Assembly: GCA_003427395.1 (NCBI GenBank)
Contig: BFEA01000249.1
Location: 1,916,789-1,969,528 of the forward strand
Source: Chara braunii
Lineage: Eukaryota; Streptophyta; Charophyceae; Charales; Characeae
DNA: 52,740 nucleotides
Direction of reading: 5' to 3'
Position numbers and translations under genes: made by a program. The notes below the pieces were generated by a model. That model saw nothing but the letters and a program-made list of their open reading frames with translations. It had not been told where the DNA came from and ran no database searches. Of this stretch, positions 43,999-52,740 are shown piece by piece (position 1 is the stretch's first letter; every line of letters begins with the position of its first letter).

Positions 43999-45037
43999 GA
44001 AAACACTCAAGTGGCGGTAAAAGAAGCTCGCGACACTTGAAGTAGCGGAAAACACTCAAGTAGCAGTTAGGTCAGTACCACACCAGGTAGAGGTAGATGT
44101 GCCGGGTACTCAAGGCCGAGTTGACGAAGACAAAAGTTGGCAGTATTTTAGGCCCAGTAGTTGTAGGCTAGGTTTAGGCGGGTACCGGTCCAACCAGTCT
44201 GAGACTAGGGCCTGTACGGGCAATATCACAGTCTGCAATGATGTTTCCCTCCGAAAGGGAGGAGGTACTGGTTGCTTGGACGCCGCTCGGCCTAGGAAGT
44301 GACTTGCCAAGAGGCAAGCAGACCGCTATATCTCCAGGAGGAGCAAGGCTCTCTTCCTCATTATCGGTGCGCAAGTTTGGCGACACACTAGTTGGAGCAC
44401 TGGCTGGAGCAGCGCTAGCTTGGAGCAGCGTTGTTGGGGAAGGAGCAAGGACACGGAGGAGGAAGGAGACCAGGACTAGGAAAGGGTAGCGCCAGAGGTA
44501 CTTACCTGGCTATGGTGATTGCCATCTTCATCACCTTGGTGGGCGTTGCAGTAGGAAGGCCCCAGTTGGGGTAGAGCTACACCAAGAACCTTCGAAGTTG
44601 AGTCAGGTGTGGCAGTGTGAGCTAGAACGGTTATAACTGCTTTGTGTGGACAATAGGGCGATGTCGTGGTACTCCACCATAGCCTCGGCCTTGGAGGAAG
44701 GAGGAAGAAGGGCGGCCATGGCTATGGTGGACCTCATGTGACACCTGCAGTAGAAATGGACTTCAGACATTGATTCTGGTTCGGCCATTCAACATTGTTA
44801 TTATTATTTCTTGTTTGGATTAAGGGGGGAAAGGATAAGGACGAGCCGAGTGGTTGGCGAAGAAGAAGAGCATTATCATTGGTCTATGCTGGTGTACATC
44901 ATCTTCTTATTCTTTCTTTTTTTTTCTTCTTCTTATTTCTCTCACTCTCCTCTCAAGTTCATTCATTTCTTTTTGCAATTGGACTGTGTTGTACTTTATG
45001 ATGAATGTGTACTTCAAAATTGGTCAAGATTATAACA
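43999..45037 (+). repeat. 3' LTR of B1, second part
   Basis: Starts 'gaaaacactcaagtggcgg', the point at which 31032-31263 broke off, and runs to 'gattataaca'. With the first part it gives 1271 bases, close to the 1319 of the other B1 LTR. Confidence 0.9.
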
Positions 45038-45640
45038 AACTACTCGATGAATATAAGAACTTGTAGATTGAACCAACGGGAGTAACTAACCGTGCTATAA
45101 AGTACACAATTGAAATCATTCCCTGAAGTAAGATTCCCAAAGGAGCGATTTACTGAATATCTCTGAGGGAATTAACCGTGCTATAAAGTACACAATTGAA
45201 ATCATTCCCTGAAGTAAGATTCCCAAAGGAGCGATTTACTGAATATCTCTGAGGGAATTAACCGTGCTATAAAGTACACAATTGAAATCATTCCCTGAAG
45301 TAAGATTCCCAAAGGAGCGATTTACTGAATATCTCTGAGGGAATTAGAAGAACTGAAAAAGCAACTGCAAGAACTTACAAAGGATGGATTCGACCAAGTT
45401 CCCTTCCCTACGGTGCACCTGTCCTATTCGTGCCTAAAAAGGGAGAACTTAGACTGTGCATTGACTACCGAGGATTGAATTTCGTAACTATTAAGAATGT
45501 GAAACCTCTTCCTCGGATTGATGATCTTCTCGATCAATTGCATGGTTGCACGTACTTCAGTAAGAATAATCTGAAGTTTGGATACCACCAGATTGAGGTG
45601 GCACCTGAAGATCAACATAAGATGAACAAAGATTATGAAT
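45038..45640 (+). pseudogene. A reverse transcriptase, deleted and repeat-disrupted
   Basis: It begins in the RT lead-in ('LLDEYKNL') right at the B1 LTR end. The lead-in contains an 86-bp unit present three times. Then '[19 protein letters not shown]', '[20 protein letters not shown]' and '[19 protein letters not shown]' follow. The first catalytic Asp is Asn here. After 'EDQHK' the frame jumps directly into RNase H, deleting the YxDD motif and the thumb. It cannot be active. Confidence 0.83.
45087..45344 (+). repeat. 86-bp unit in three identical tandem copies
   Basis: Copies start at 45087, 45173 and 45259, each beginning 'taaccgtgctataaag' and ending 'tctctgagggaat'. 86 is not a multiple of three, so each copy shifts the reading frame. 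Confidence 0.93.
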
Positions 45641-46060
45641 CCGCGTTTAAGAAGTTGAGACAGACGCTAACTATTTATCATGCATTGAAGATTGTTGATC
45701 CATCACTTCCTTTAATTGTTACAACTGATGCCCGCCAGTTTGGGATTGTGGTTGTACCACAACAGGATGATGGGAAAAGCTATAGACCTATTGATAAGGT
45801 TGCGCCTTAGTTGAAGCACTGGACACATGGAAACACTACTTGCTTGGAAGACTCTTCACGGTTTACTCGGATCACTCAACCCTGAAGTAGATCAAGACTC
45901 GACCACAACTCTCCGACAAGTTAGCAAGATGGTCTGCATTTACTGACACATTGATTTGAAATTGAACACCATTAATTGAAAGTCTTATGTTGTTGTTGAT
46001 GCTTTGTCCAGACATTCTGATTTCTTTGGTACGATTGTTACCTACCTTGACATCGGGAAT
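45641..46060 (+). pseudogene. A RNase H, truncated
   Basis: '[47 protein letters not shown]' keeps the catalytic Asp (TDAR). After a stop at 45808, broken pieces such as 'HYLLGRLFTVYSDHSTL' and 'VDALSRHSD' types follow to about 46020. Confidence 0.75.
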
Positions 46061-46099
46061 GAGTTGAACGACTAAATCTGTAAAGGGTATGCTAGGGAT

Positions 46100-47045
46100 T
46101 CGATCTGGAGTCCCATCATCCAAACCCTATAGAAGAACCCTGAACTCTTTCGTGAGTACCGAATGACTGATGGCTTGCTCTTCTTTATCAATCAAACCGA
46201 AGAAAGAATTTGCATTCCCCATAGAGAAGACATCAGAAGTATGGTTATTGGGGAATGTCATGATAATGAGGGTCACTTTGGGTTTAGAAGACGTATGCTA
46301 ATGCGAGACAATCTTTTGAATGGAAAGGAATGAAAGAGGACGTGTTAACCTATGTGCGAACCTATCTTGTTTGCCGAAGGAACGAACCCTCTAATGAGAA
46401 TCCCTTCGGACTACTACGACCACTACCAATTCCGAATGAACCAGGTGAGTCCATCTCGATTGACTTCATGAGTCTCACCAAGAGTCGAAATGGGAATAGT
46501 CAGGTAATGGTCATTGTTGACAGATTCTCCAAGTGTGCAATGTTTGTTCCTTTATCATCAAAAGCTAGAACGGAACTCGTCATCCAGAAGGTCTAACTGC
46601 GATGGGTTTTCAAATATGGATTTATGAAAACCATAGTTACTGACAGGGATGTACGGTTCACCGGCCTACAATGGCAAAAGCTAATGGAACCCTATGGCAC
46701 AAGACTGACCATATCGTCAAATAGACACCTTGAAACGAATGGACAAACTGAGCAAATGAACAAACTGTGCCAACAACGTTTGCGAATGTATGTTAGGCCA
46801 AATCAAATTGATTGGGATGAGAACTTACCCAAAATAGCAAGTACATACAACAACAGTGTTCATACCGTTACCGACAGAACACCTAACGCACTTCACAAAG
46901 GTTGGAAGTCGAGACGTCCCATTGATGCTTTGACTAGGGAACATATTCAACGACTACCCCTAGAAACAAGAGAATTTGTAATTATGTACGAACATGACAT
47001 AGCTAGAGTAAAGGAGAATATCCAAAAGCCAAACTTCAGGTGATC
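46100..47045 (+). pseudogene. A integrase
   Basis: 'YRMTDGLLFFINQTEERICIPHRED' and 'GECHDNEGHFGF' are the zinc-binding start. The first Cys is retained in 'CRRNEPSN'; the usual CxxC is CRRN after 'LV', so the pair is damaged. 'ISIDFMSLTKSRNG' holds the first Asp, 'VTDRDVRF' the second and 'NGQTEQMN' the Glu. Stops at 46594 and 47041 and shifts near 46300 break it. It is the sister of the C-family integrase in style ('ASTYNNSVHTVTDRTP'). Confidence 0.8.
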
Positions 47046-47535
47046 TAACAAACGAACAAGCACCATCAACCATCTCAGTTCAAAAAAGGAGACTTAGTTT
47101 GGGTAAAGTCTAAAGAATTCTCCCTTGAAGAGAATGTGTCTCAGAAATTGCTACCTGTCTACTATGGACCTTGGGAAGTTATCAAAGTGATAGGGAAAGC
47201 CGACGGCCTGTCATATCGCATTGACGTACCCCCTCACCTCGAGACATATTTTGTCTTTCATGCTTCCAAACTGTTGTCATACGTCGAAGGCCACGAGTTT
47301 ACCAATCGACCATCCATGTTTCCTCCCTCTATGAATGGAGGTTACGAAGTTGAATGAATATTGGAACATGGATACTTTTCCACAGGTGGCAGGGGAAGAC
47401 CGCAAAATCAGTACAAGGTAAATTTCAAGACAACCTATATCAGAATTAAGATGGTTCTCCAAGAAAGAACTTCTACCTACCGCACAAGATATTGTCGCTG
47501 GATATGAGCGTGGGTTAAAAGAGGACCGAGCCTAA
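47046..47535 (+). pseudogene. A integrase tail
   Basis: 'KKGDLVWVKSKEFSLEEN', 'LLPVYYGPWEVIKVIGKADG' and 'HLETYFVFHASKLLSYVEG' lead to a stop at 47355. A frameshifted chromodomain-like end follows ('QYKVNFKTTYI', then 'WFSKKELLPTAQDIVAGYERGLK'). Confidence 0.75.
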
Positions 47536-47579
47536 AGAAGTAGTTTATGCGATGAAACTCGAAATTGGGCCGAATGGAA

Positions 47580-48656
47580 TGCAATAACTCATTTGAAATC
47601 AAGTCGCAGGATATAGGTCATCATTTTGGTCTAAGGGCCGGAATAGGGGTCAATGGTTACGCCCAAGGCATGAAAATTGCCTGAACAAAGGCCTGCCACT
47701 GTCGCGTACCGAAGCAAGGCCTAAAACTGGCCTTGAGAGGCCCAACGTGCGGCAGTTGATGGTGGAAAGTCAAAGGTCAACAGCTGCTCCGAAATTCAGG
47801 CTCACGAGTCAAAGTCAACATGGACCCAGTCAAGGCCACCGATCAGACACACACACTTGGCTGTTTGTAGGTATCTGTCAAGAATCAAGTCCAAGTGGGA
47901 ATCTGCAACTGTATGGGATCCAGGCCATTGACTGCGAGTCAATATGGGCAATTGTATCCGAGAGACCGGAGGCTGGTCAACCGGAGTCAACACTATATGT
48001 TGACCCAGCCCCTCCTGATAGACATTCAGTTTTGCACATGCTTCTTGACGCTGCCTGAACGCTGGCTAGACATTTGCTTGACGCTGGCTGGACGCTAGCT
48101 TGATGCTGGCATTATGCTGGTGCAACGATGCGAGACTTCTACTACTTGGGCGTTGGCGCCTTCTCTGTCCACAACGCCAGCTGGACACTTGATTATGCTG
48201 ACGTGGCTCTCGCCACACTGTCTACGCCATTGATGGGATGTTGGCGAGGAGGAGGAGGATCAGGGCTGTGAGATTGGTTGATCGTAAGGAAAGCTTACCT
48301 GTCTGCATTCCTCTCGACATTGCACATTGCTGTTTGTCTTCAGAGGAATCTGCGTTTGTGCGCCATGATGAGATCTGTTCATTGTCAAAGCGTGTCAGAG
48401 GAGACTGTCTGCTGATGTGGGGAGTAGGGGATGCCCGAAGGAGGAGTGGGCTAGTGAGGGAGATCTATCTGCTGAGCTGATGGGTACTTTCTCTTCCACC
48501 CTCGAAGTCTCTTCTCCCTCGCATCTGCCTCCTCTCTGGTCACAGTACATTGGGCTACTTGATTACATGTACGCTTTCAGAGACATTGAAACTGCGCTAA
48601 TACATTATGTGTTACGACATTGACGAGCTTTCCCTCAGAGTGGGTTCTCGAGTGCC
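47580..48656 (+). repeat. 3' LTR of A
   Basis: Collinear with 16389-17472 from TGCAATAACTCA to 'cgagctttccctcagagtgggttc'. The last 10-15 bases differ, so the exact right end (48645-48657) is uncertain. Confidence 0.83.
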
Positions 48657-49080
48657 AATGACGACGCTCTTTGGTCACACCAACACTGTATGCAATGTCG
48701 CTCCTACTGTCTGGCTCCCAGCGCCCTGCCTATGCTACTCAGCCTATCTATCCTATCTACGTTCATGCAATTGGATGATATCGAAGTTGAAGACCAATGT
48801 ATGTGACGTCATCACCAATGCTGACTGCCATCATACACCAGGTACGATCTCTCTTTTCCCCTCATCACACCTTGATCCCCTCTTCATGCGCCTCCTACCA
48901 GAAGACCACCATCGCTATCATCTGCATCCGCATGTGCTGCCCGGCTATGGCCGTCGTGTGCCCACTGCCACTGCTGTGCCCTCTCACCTCTTAGTGCCTG
49001 TATGCGCCCCATCCTGCCAGCGCTAAGCAGCGCTCATCCGACAACGCAGCAGCGTGTCCGCATTTCCTTGGTAGGCCAGA
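48657..49080 (-). repeat. 5' LTR of C2, continuation after element A
   Basis: The words 'cacaccaacactgtatgcaatg', 'ctcccagcgccctgcctatgctactcagcctatc', 'gacgtcatcaccaatgctgac' and 'accaggtacgatctctct' follow the C1 LTR (1590-1765) in order, as do 'gcccggctatggccg' (1858) and 'gcgctaagcagcg'. It is more diverged than the C1 LTRs are from each other. Confidence 0.68.
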
Positions 49081-49640
49081 ATGTCGTGCCCAGAGGGCAC
49101 ACACTTTCCTTTATGGAAAGTGTACCCGCTACTGTTTAGCCTGGCCAGGCGTGTGGGGGCCCAGAGCCGCCCAGTAGCTTCAGTCTGGCCCCAAGTGTCT
49201 GCACCCAGGCCAAGTTTCAGATATTGTCCTGGGCCTCGTGAAGTTAGGCACGTTCAGGCAGCCACCCAACCTCCAGGTGTTCGCAGCATTCTCTTTGGTT
49301 CGCGGTGCATGTGTGACGAAATGCTGCTTTCTCATTGGCCCGCGACCAGTCTGTGATATGTCGGCCTTATCCAACCCCCTTTCTCAGTCCCCAACCAGTC
49401 CCTGAGAATTGTTTAATATCTCGAGATATGTCCTTTTCTGTGCAAAAACTGTCTAGTTGTGATTCCACCTTCAACCAATGTGCCTGCAATTCATCTTGGA
49501 CATATTATTTAATCATTTCGGTAACTTTTTTCCCCTTTATTCTGAAACCTTCGCTAGCGTTGTCGAGCGCATCGGTCCCACACGGGGACCCTCCCGGCCG
49601 CATCACGCAGGATTTTGCAGGACTTCGTCGATAGGGTTAC
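49081..49640 (-). other. possible outer part of the C2 LTR, poorly matched
   Basis: Weak resemblance to the C1 LTR ('cccaggcc', 'ccaagtgtctgcacccaggcc'). An LTR of ~1.04 kb would end near 49570-49640, but I cannot find the expected end. Confidence 0.3.
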
Positions 49641-51250
49641 GCGAAGTACAACTTACCTCCACCTGCGGGAGCTGTTACCATCCCTAGGGTGAGCGTATCC
49701 CTGCCAAGCTACCGAACCACGTGTGAATGCTTTTTGTATGCAATCGCAGAGGTGGCCCGGCTGAGGGCGTTTTTCTCGTTCGCTATAGCATAGGGGGTAC
49801 GCGCGGTTAACGCCCCGAAATCGAACCCGCGCGCGAATCAACGCATTGGGGGGCTGAGGTCCCAAGCACGACTCATCGCCAGTCGACTAGGACGCATTCC
49901 ACTCACCACGCGTTACACCACCCTAAAATTTAAAATACGTACACAAAAAGAAAATTCTCCTAGTCCCTTCGGTGTCCGACCCATAACCTTTTAACACGAA
50001 AATCGGTTAGGCGTCGCGAGCGAGACTCAAGATAAAACCGCGCAGACGCTAGGCCTTTCTCATATTGACTAGCAATGCAAGCATACGCACGCAGTCACAA
50101 CGATGGAGTACTATGTAGTACCTATAATCATGCGATCCTCGATAGTCTCGGGGGTCACGTTTCGACACTCAAGTGTTGGCTGACACACGCCTTGAGGGGT
50201 TAATCTCTCGACGCTAGACAACGGCCAAGGCAGTTGATCACCACACCCTCTTCTGTACCTTGCAAAGAGTGGGTGGTACACAGGTTCCGGCCTATGTTGG
50301 CAGTCAGCTCTTGTGGCCTTGGAGATAAGCTCCATCGTCCAGGGCCAGGAGAGAAATCAAGGGGTTTGACTTTGACGACTTCCACGGACTACAACGTCCA
50401 ACCATAAACATAGTTTGTTTAACTTTCGCAAGCGGTCACAACAGACCGTACAGATACTAAATGTATACATATATGTAAGTGAGAATGTATATATATACGT
50501 ATATGAGAGGTTATGAAATATGAGGCTATCACTTTTCACAACCACTGTAGGGTTCCCTTTATAATTATGTTGAACAAGGGTAGTTTAAACAATCAGGCAG
50601 AAGTTTGTATGGCATCGGACGATCACTTCTCACAACAATTGTATGGCTTGTCCATCCGCATTCAAAACAATACTTAGACTATCACCAAACTCAATCCAAA
50701 GATCTTATTCGCATACTTGTGATCACACAAAGTTCAAACAAAAACATCACACACACTACGGGAGTCAACTTTACTGCGTTTCTGCGACGCACACCCTGCC
50801 TTGTGCATACAAGCCCCAACCAATTTCCACCACCCCTCAATAAAGGTACTCAATCTTTAAAAATGACCACTTAGAAAGAAGTCTGGGTGAAAATACCAAG
50901 AAAACATAGAAACCCACAAGAGCCAAAGCCTTAGGTTGAGATGCAGAAGCAGGGAAGTTGCATAGTAAACCGACCCGTTATCAAGAGATAACAGAAGAAC
51001 GATCTTTCGCCAAAGTTTGACGTCACCTTGCCAAAGTTTTCCCTAGCAGAAAATAATCTAGCTCTCGAAATTTCATAAAATTTCGGCAGCGCTTCCCATA
51101 GGAAAAGTGCCTTTTCATAATTTTCATAAGCCAAGAAATGACTAACTCTTTCAGATCTGTCAAAAATTTGGTAGCGCTTCCCGTAGGAACAGGAGACTAC
51201 CAAGATTTATACAAAGCTGAAAATGCAAAGACAAAGTGCAACTATGCTTG
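49641..51250. other. no recognised feature
   Basis: No supported coding frame, RNA gene or long repeat was found. 51070-51200 has a loose repeat of 'ggcagcgcttcccataggaa' and 'ggtagcgcttcccgtaggaa'. 50460-50510 is a short TA-rich 'tatacatatatg' stretch. Confidence 0.5.
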
Positions 51251-51300
51251 GGACTAACTTCTGACACTCATTTGATAGTTAGAGTTTGAGATAATTTACA

Positions 51301-51402
51301 CGATCCTCCTTTGAAGATGGTATCGTGAACTATCGCCAGTCCTAACTTTTAGTTTGCACGATCCTCCTTTGAAGATGGTATCATGAACTATCGTCAGTCC
51401 TA
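51301..51402. repeat. 58-bp tandem duplication
   Basis: 'cgatcctcctttgaagatgg' starts at 51301 and again at 51359, continuing 'tatcgtgaactatcgccagtcct' and 'tatcatgaactatcgtcagtcct'. Confidence 0.88.
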
Positions 51403-51640
51403 TCGTATCCCAATCTTCCCTCCCATCATCCATCCTACTCTATTTAGAGCTCCAGCACTCGACGAGCATCTAAACAACTAACACTATCAAGAGATGCCCC
51501 CAAATGAGTGTCCCTCAATCAAACATGCATAACCAACATCTCTTTCAATCCCACATTTTGCTTTGGCCAAGTAGTTTGTTAATCTCTTAGTTATTTTAAC
51601 CCTCAATAAACCCCCTTTCCTATGGCATAGGATCATACCA

Positions 51641-52510
51641 CCCCAACTTAGGGGTACGCTTGACCTGCCTAAGCAAGTGACTAGAGTACGCACAACTAGA
51701 CTGCCCCAACTTAGGGGTATGCCCAACTTACATGAGTGAAACGTATGTCCAGATTGCCCCAACTTAGGGATGTGTATGTCCCAACATAAACTATGAACAT
51801 AAAGCATATGACCAGACTGCCCCAACTTAGGGGTACGCCTGGCTTCTGCTTAACTGACGACATGAGGCATAAGGCTAGACTGCCCCAACTTAGGGGTATG
51901 CCTAGTCAGCCTTAAACGAAGTTTACGTAGGGCATAGAATTAGACTGCCCCAACTTAGGGGTATGCCTAACCTACCTAAACAAACACAAACAACGAATAG
52001 TCAGACCGCCCTAACTTAAGGGTACGTCCAACCTACATAACATTAACGACAAAGGGCATATCACTAGACCGCCCCAACTTAGAGGTACGCCTAGTTAGCC
52101 TAAACAGGTTAAGATACATAAGGCAATGCGACCAGACCGCCCTAACTTAAGGGTACGCTTGATCTGCCTATGACTAAGCCGCCTCAACTTGGGGGTACGC
52201 TTAGCCTCCGTAACAACAGTTCAAACAACCGTAAATACTTTGCACAAACTTTAATACTTCCTTTCTTCTTAGGCAGATGATCAGACCTACCCAACTTAGG
52301 GAGACATCCAACCCTGTCTTGTTTTTAAAAGGGAAAATAAAGAAGTTTATACTAACTGTCTGTCTTTTTATGTTATCACGGGCGTAGGACTGAACCGCCC
52401 CAACTTAGGGACACGTTCAGCCTGCCCATATTACCTTCTCATTATATTCTTCATTTGCTTTCCTTCTCTTTTTATCATACCTGACTTATTGACTGGACCT
52501 CCCAACTTAG
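51641..52510. repeat. array of 13 short hairpin repeats, CCCCAACTTAGGGG type
   Basis: Copies start at about 51641, 51704, 51757, 51820, 51883, 51948, 52009, 52072, 52140, 52182, 52288, 52398 and 52501. Spacing is mostly 61-68 bases in the first nine copies. Each is an inverted repeat, CCCC-AACTTA-GGGG, followed by 'taygcct'. The copies at 52009 and 52140 read CCCT-AACTTA-AGGG, still self-complementary. The spacers differ but share 'aggcata' and 'cctaa' words. Confidence 0.88.
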
Positions 52511-52541
52511 GGTGTTAGCCTGTCAGATGCATACAATATAT

Positions 52542-52740
52542 TGTAATAACCCTGTTCAGAAGTAGCCTGGGGCTCAGAACTCAGCCCCAGGCCACGCAGA
52601 CCTGAGAAGGTCAGCGCTGGGCTGTGTGACCGAGACACACCCAGACCTGAGTCTGTCGAGTGTGGCTGTGTGACCGCACGCTGCACACAGGAAATTCAAG
52701 AGTCAAAGTCAACTGTAGAGTCAAAGGTACCGCACCCAGG
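52542..52740 (+). repeat. possible start of another LTR, with a 10-bp perfect hairpin
   Basis: TGTAATAACCCTGTTCAG resembles B-family LTR starts (TGTAATGACCCGCC). 52565-52574 (GCCTGGGGCT) pairs perfectly with 52583-52592. 52690-52725 ('gaaattcaagagtcaaagtcaac') resembles LTR A near 47790-47820. It runs off the right edge. Confidence 0.4.

Noticed and set aside
48607-49356. Two Pro/His-rich frames of 139 and 91 residues
   Set aside because: They fall in the resumed C2 LTR and its neighbour. No motif, no homology, composition of GC-rich LTR.
51641-52510. CRISPR array
   Set aside because: Spaced short palindromes resemble one, but the repeats are imperfect, the spacing is uneven, the spacers share words, there are no cas genes, and the context is eukaryotic.

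Overview
The window looks like nuclear DNA of a large, repeat-rich streptophyte genome. A charophyte alga such as Chara is my best guess, by inference only. The evidence is Ty3/gypsy (Metaviridae) retrotransposons with chromovirus-type integrase tails, initiator-Met primer sites, a block of plant/charophyte-type mitochondrial DNA with group I and group II intron pieces, and assembly gaps (10600-10689, 26486-26930). I see no intact host gene. Every recognisable coding stretch is a decayed retroelement or an organelle-derived fragment.

Layout. 1-1430: diverged LTR pieces and a short tandem repeat. 1431-12085: element C1 on the minus strand, with LTRs of about 1.04 kb and an ACTA target duplication; its 5' LTR is split by a ~2 kb insertion (9397-11378). 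12341-16388: element C2, same family and strand, carrying only gag and part of the protease; its 5' LTR starts at 16270. That LTR is cut at 16389 by element A (plus strand, 16389 to about 48656) and resumes near 48657. Element A is split by a B-family block: a truncated B0 (about 19897-21060) joined through one shared LTR to B1 (21061-45037). The 3' LTR of B1 is split by B2 (31264-43994, CGGG duplication). The 5' LTR of B2 is split by a 4.85 kb mitochondrial-type insertion (32386-37234, flanked by TTAT). 49081-51250 holds little I can identify. 51641-52510 is an array of short hairpin repeats. The last 200 bases look like the start of another LTR.

The mitochondrial block is a mosaic on both strands: nad7, cox1, nad5, cox3 and LSU rRNA pieces, group I and II intron pieces, a tRNA 3' half, an 84-bp inverted repeat, and at least two fragments of a phage/plasmid-type primase-helicase.

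The order of events can be read from the nesting: C2, then A, then the B0/B1 pair, then B2, then the mitochondrial DNA. The elements carry the usual gag, protease, RT, RNase H, integrase and chromodomain-like tail, but each has stops, frameshifts, deletions or rearrangement, and none looks autonomous. The least ordinary parts are the organellar mosaic with primase-helicase pieces, the zinc-knuckle triplication in B1, the shared Asp-Ile-Gly protease motif of family C, and the hairpin array near the right end.
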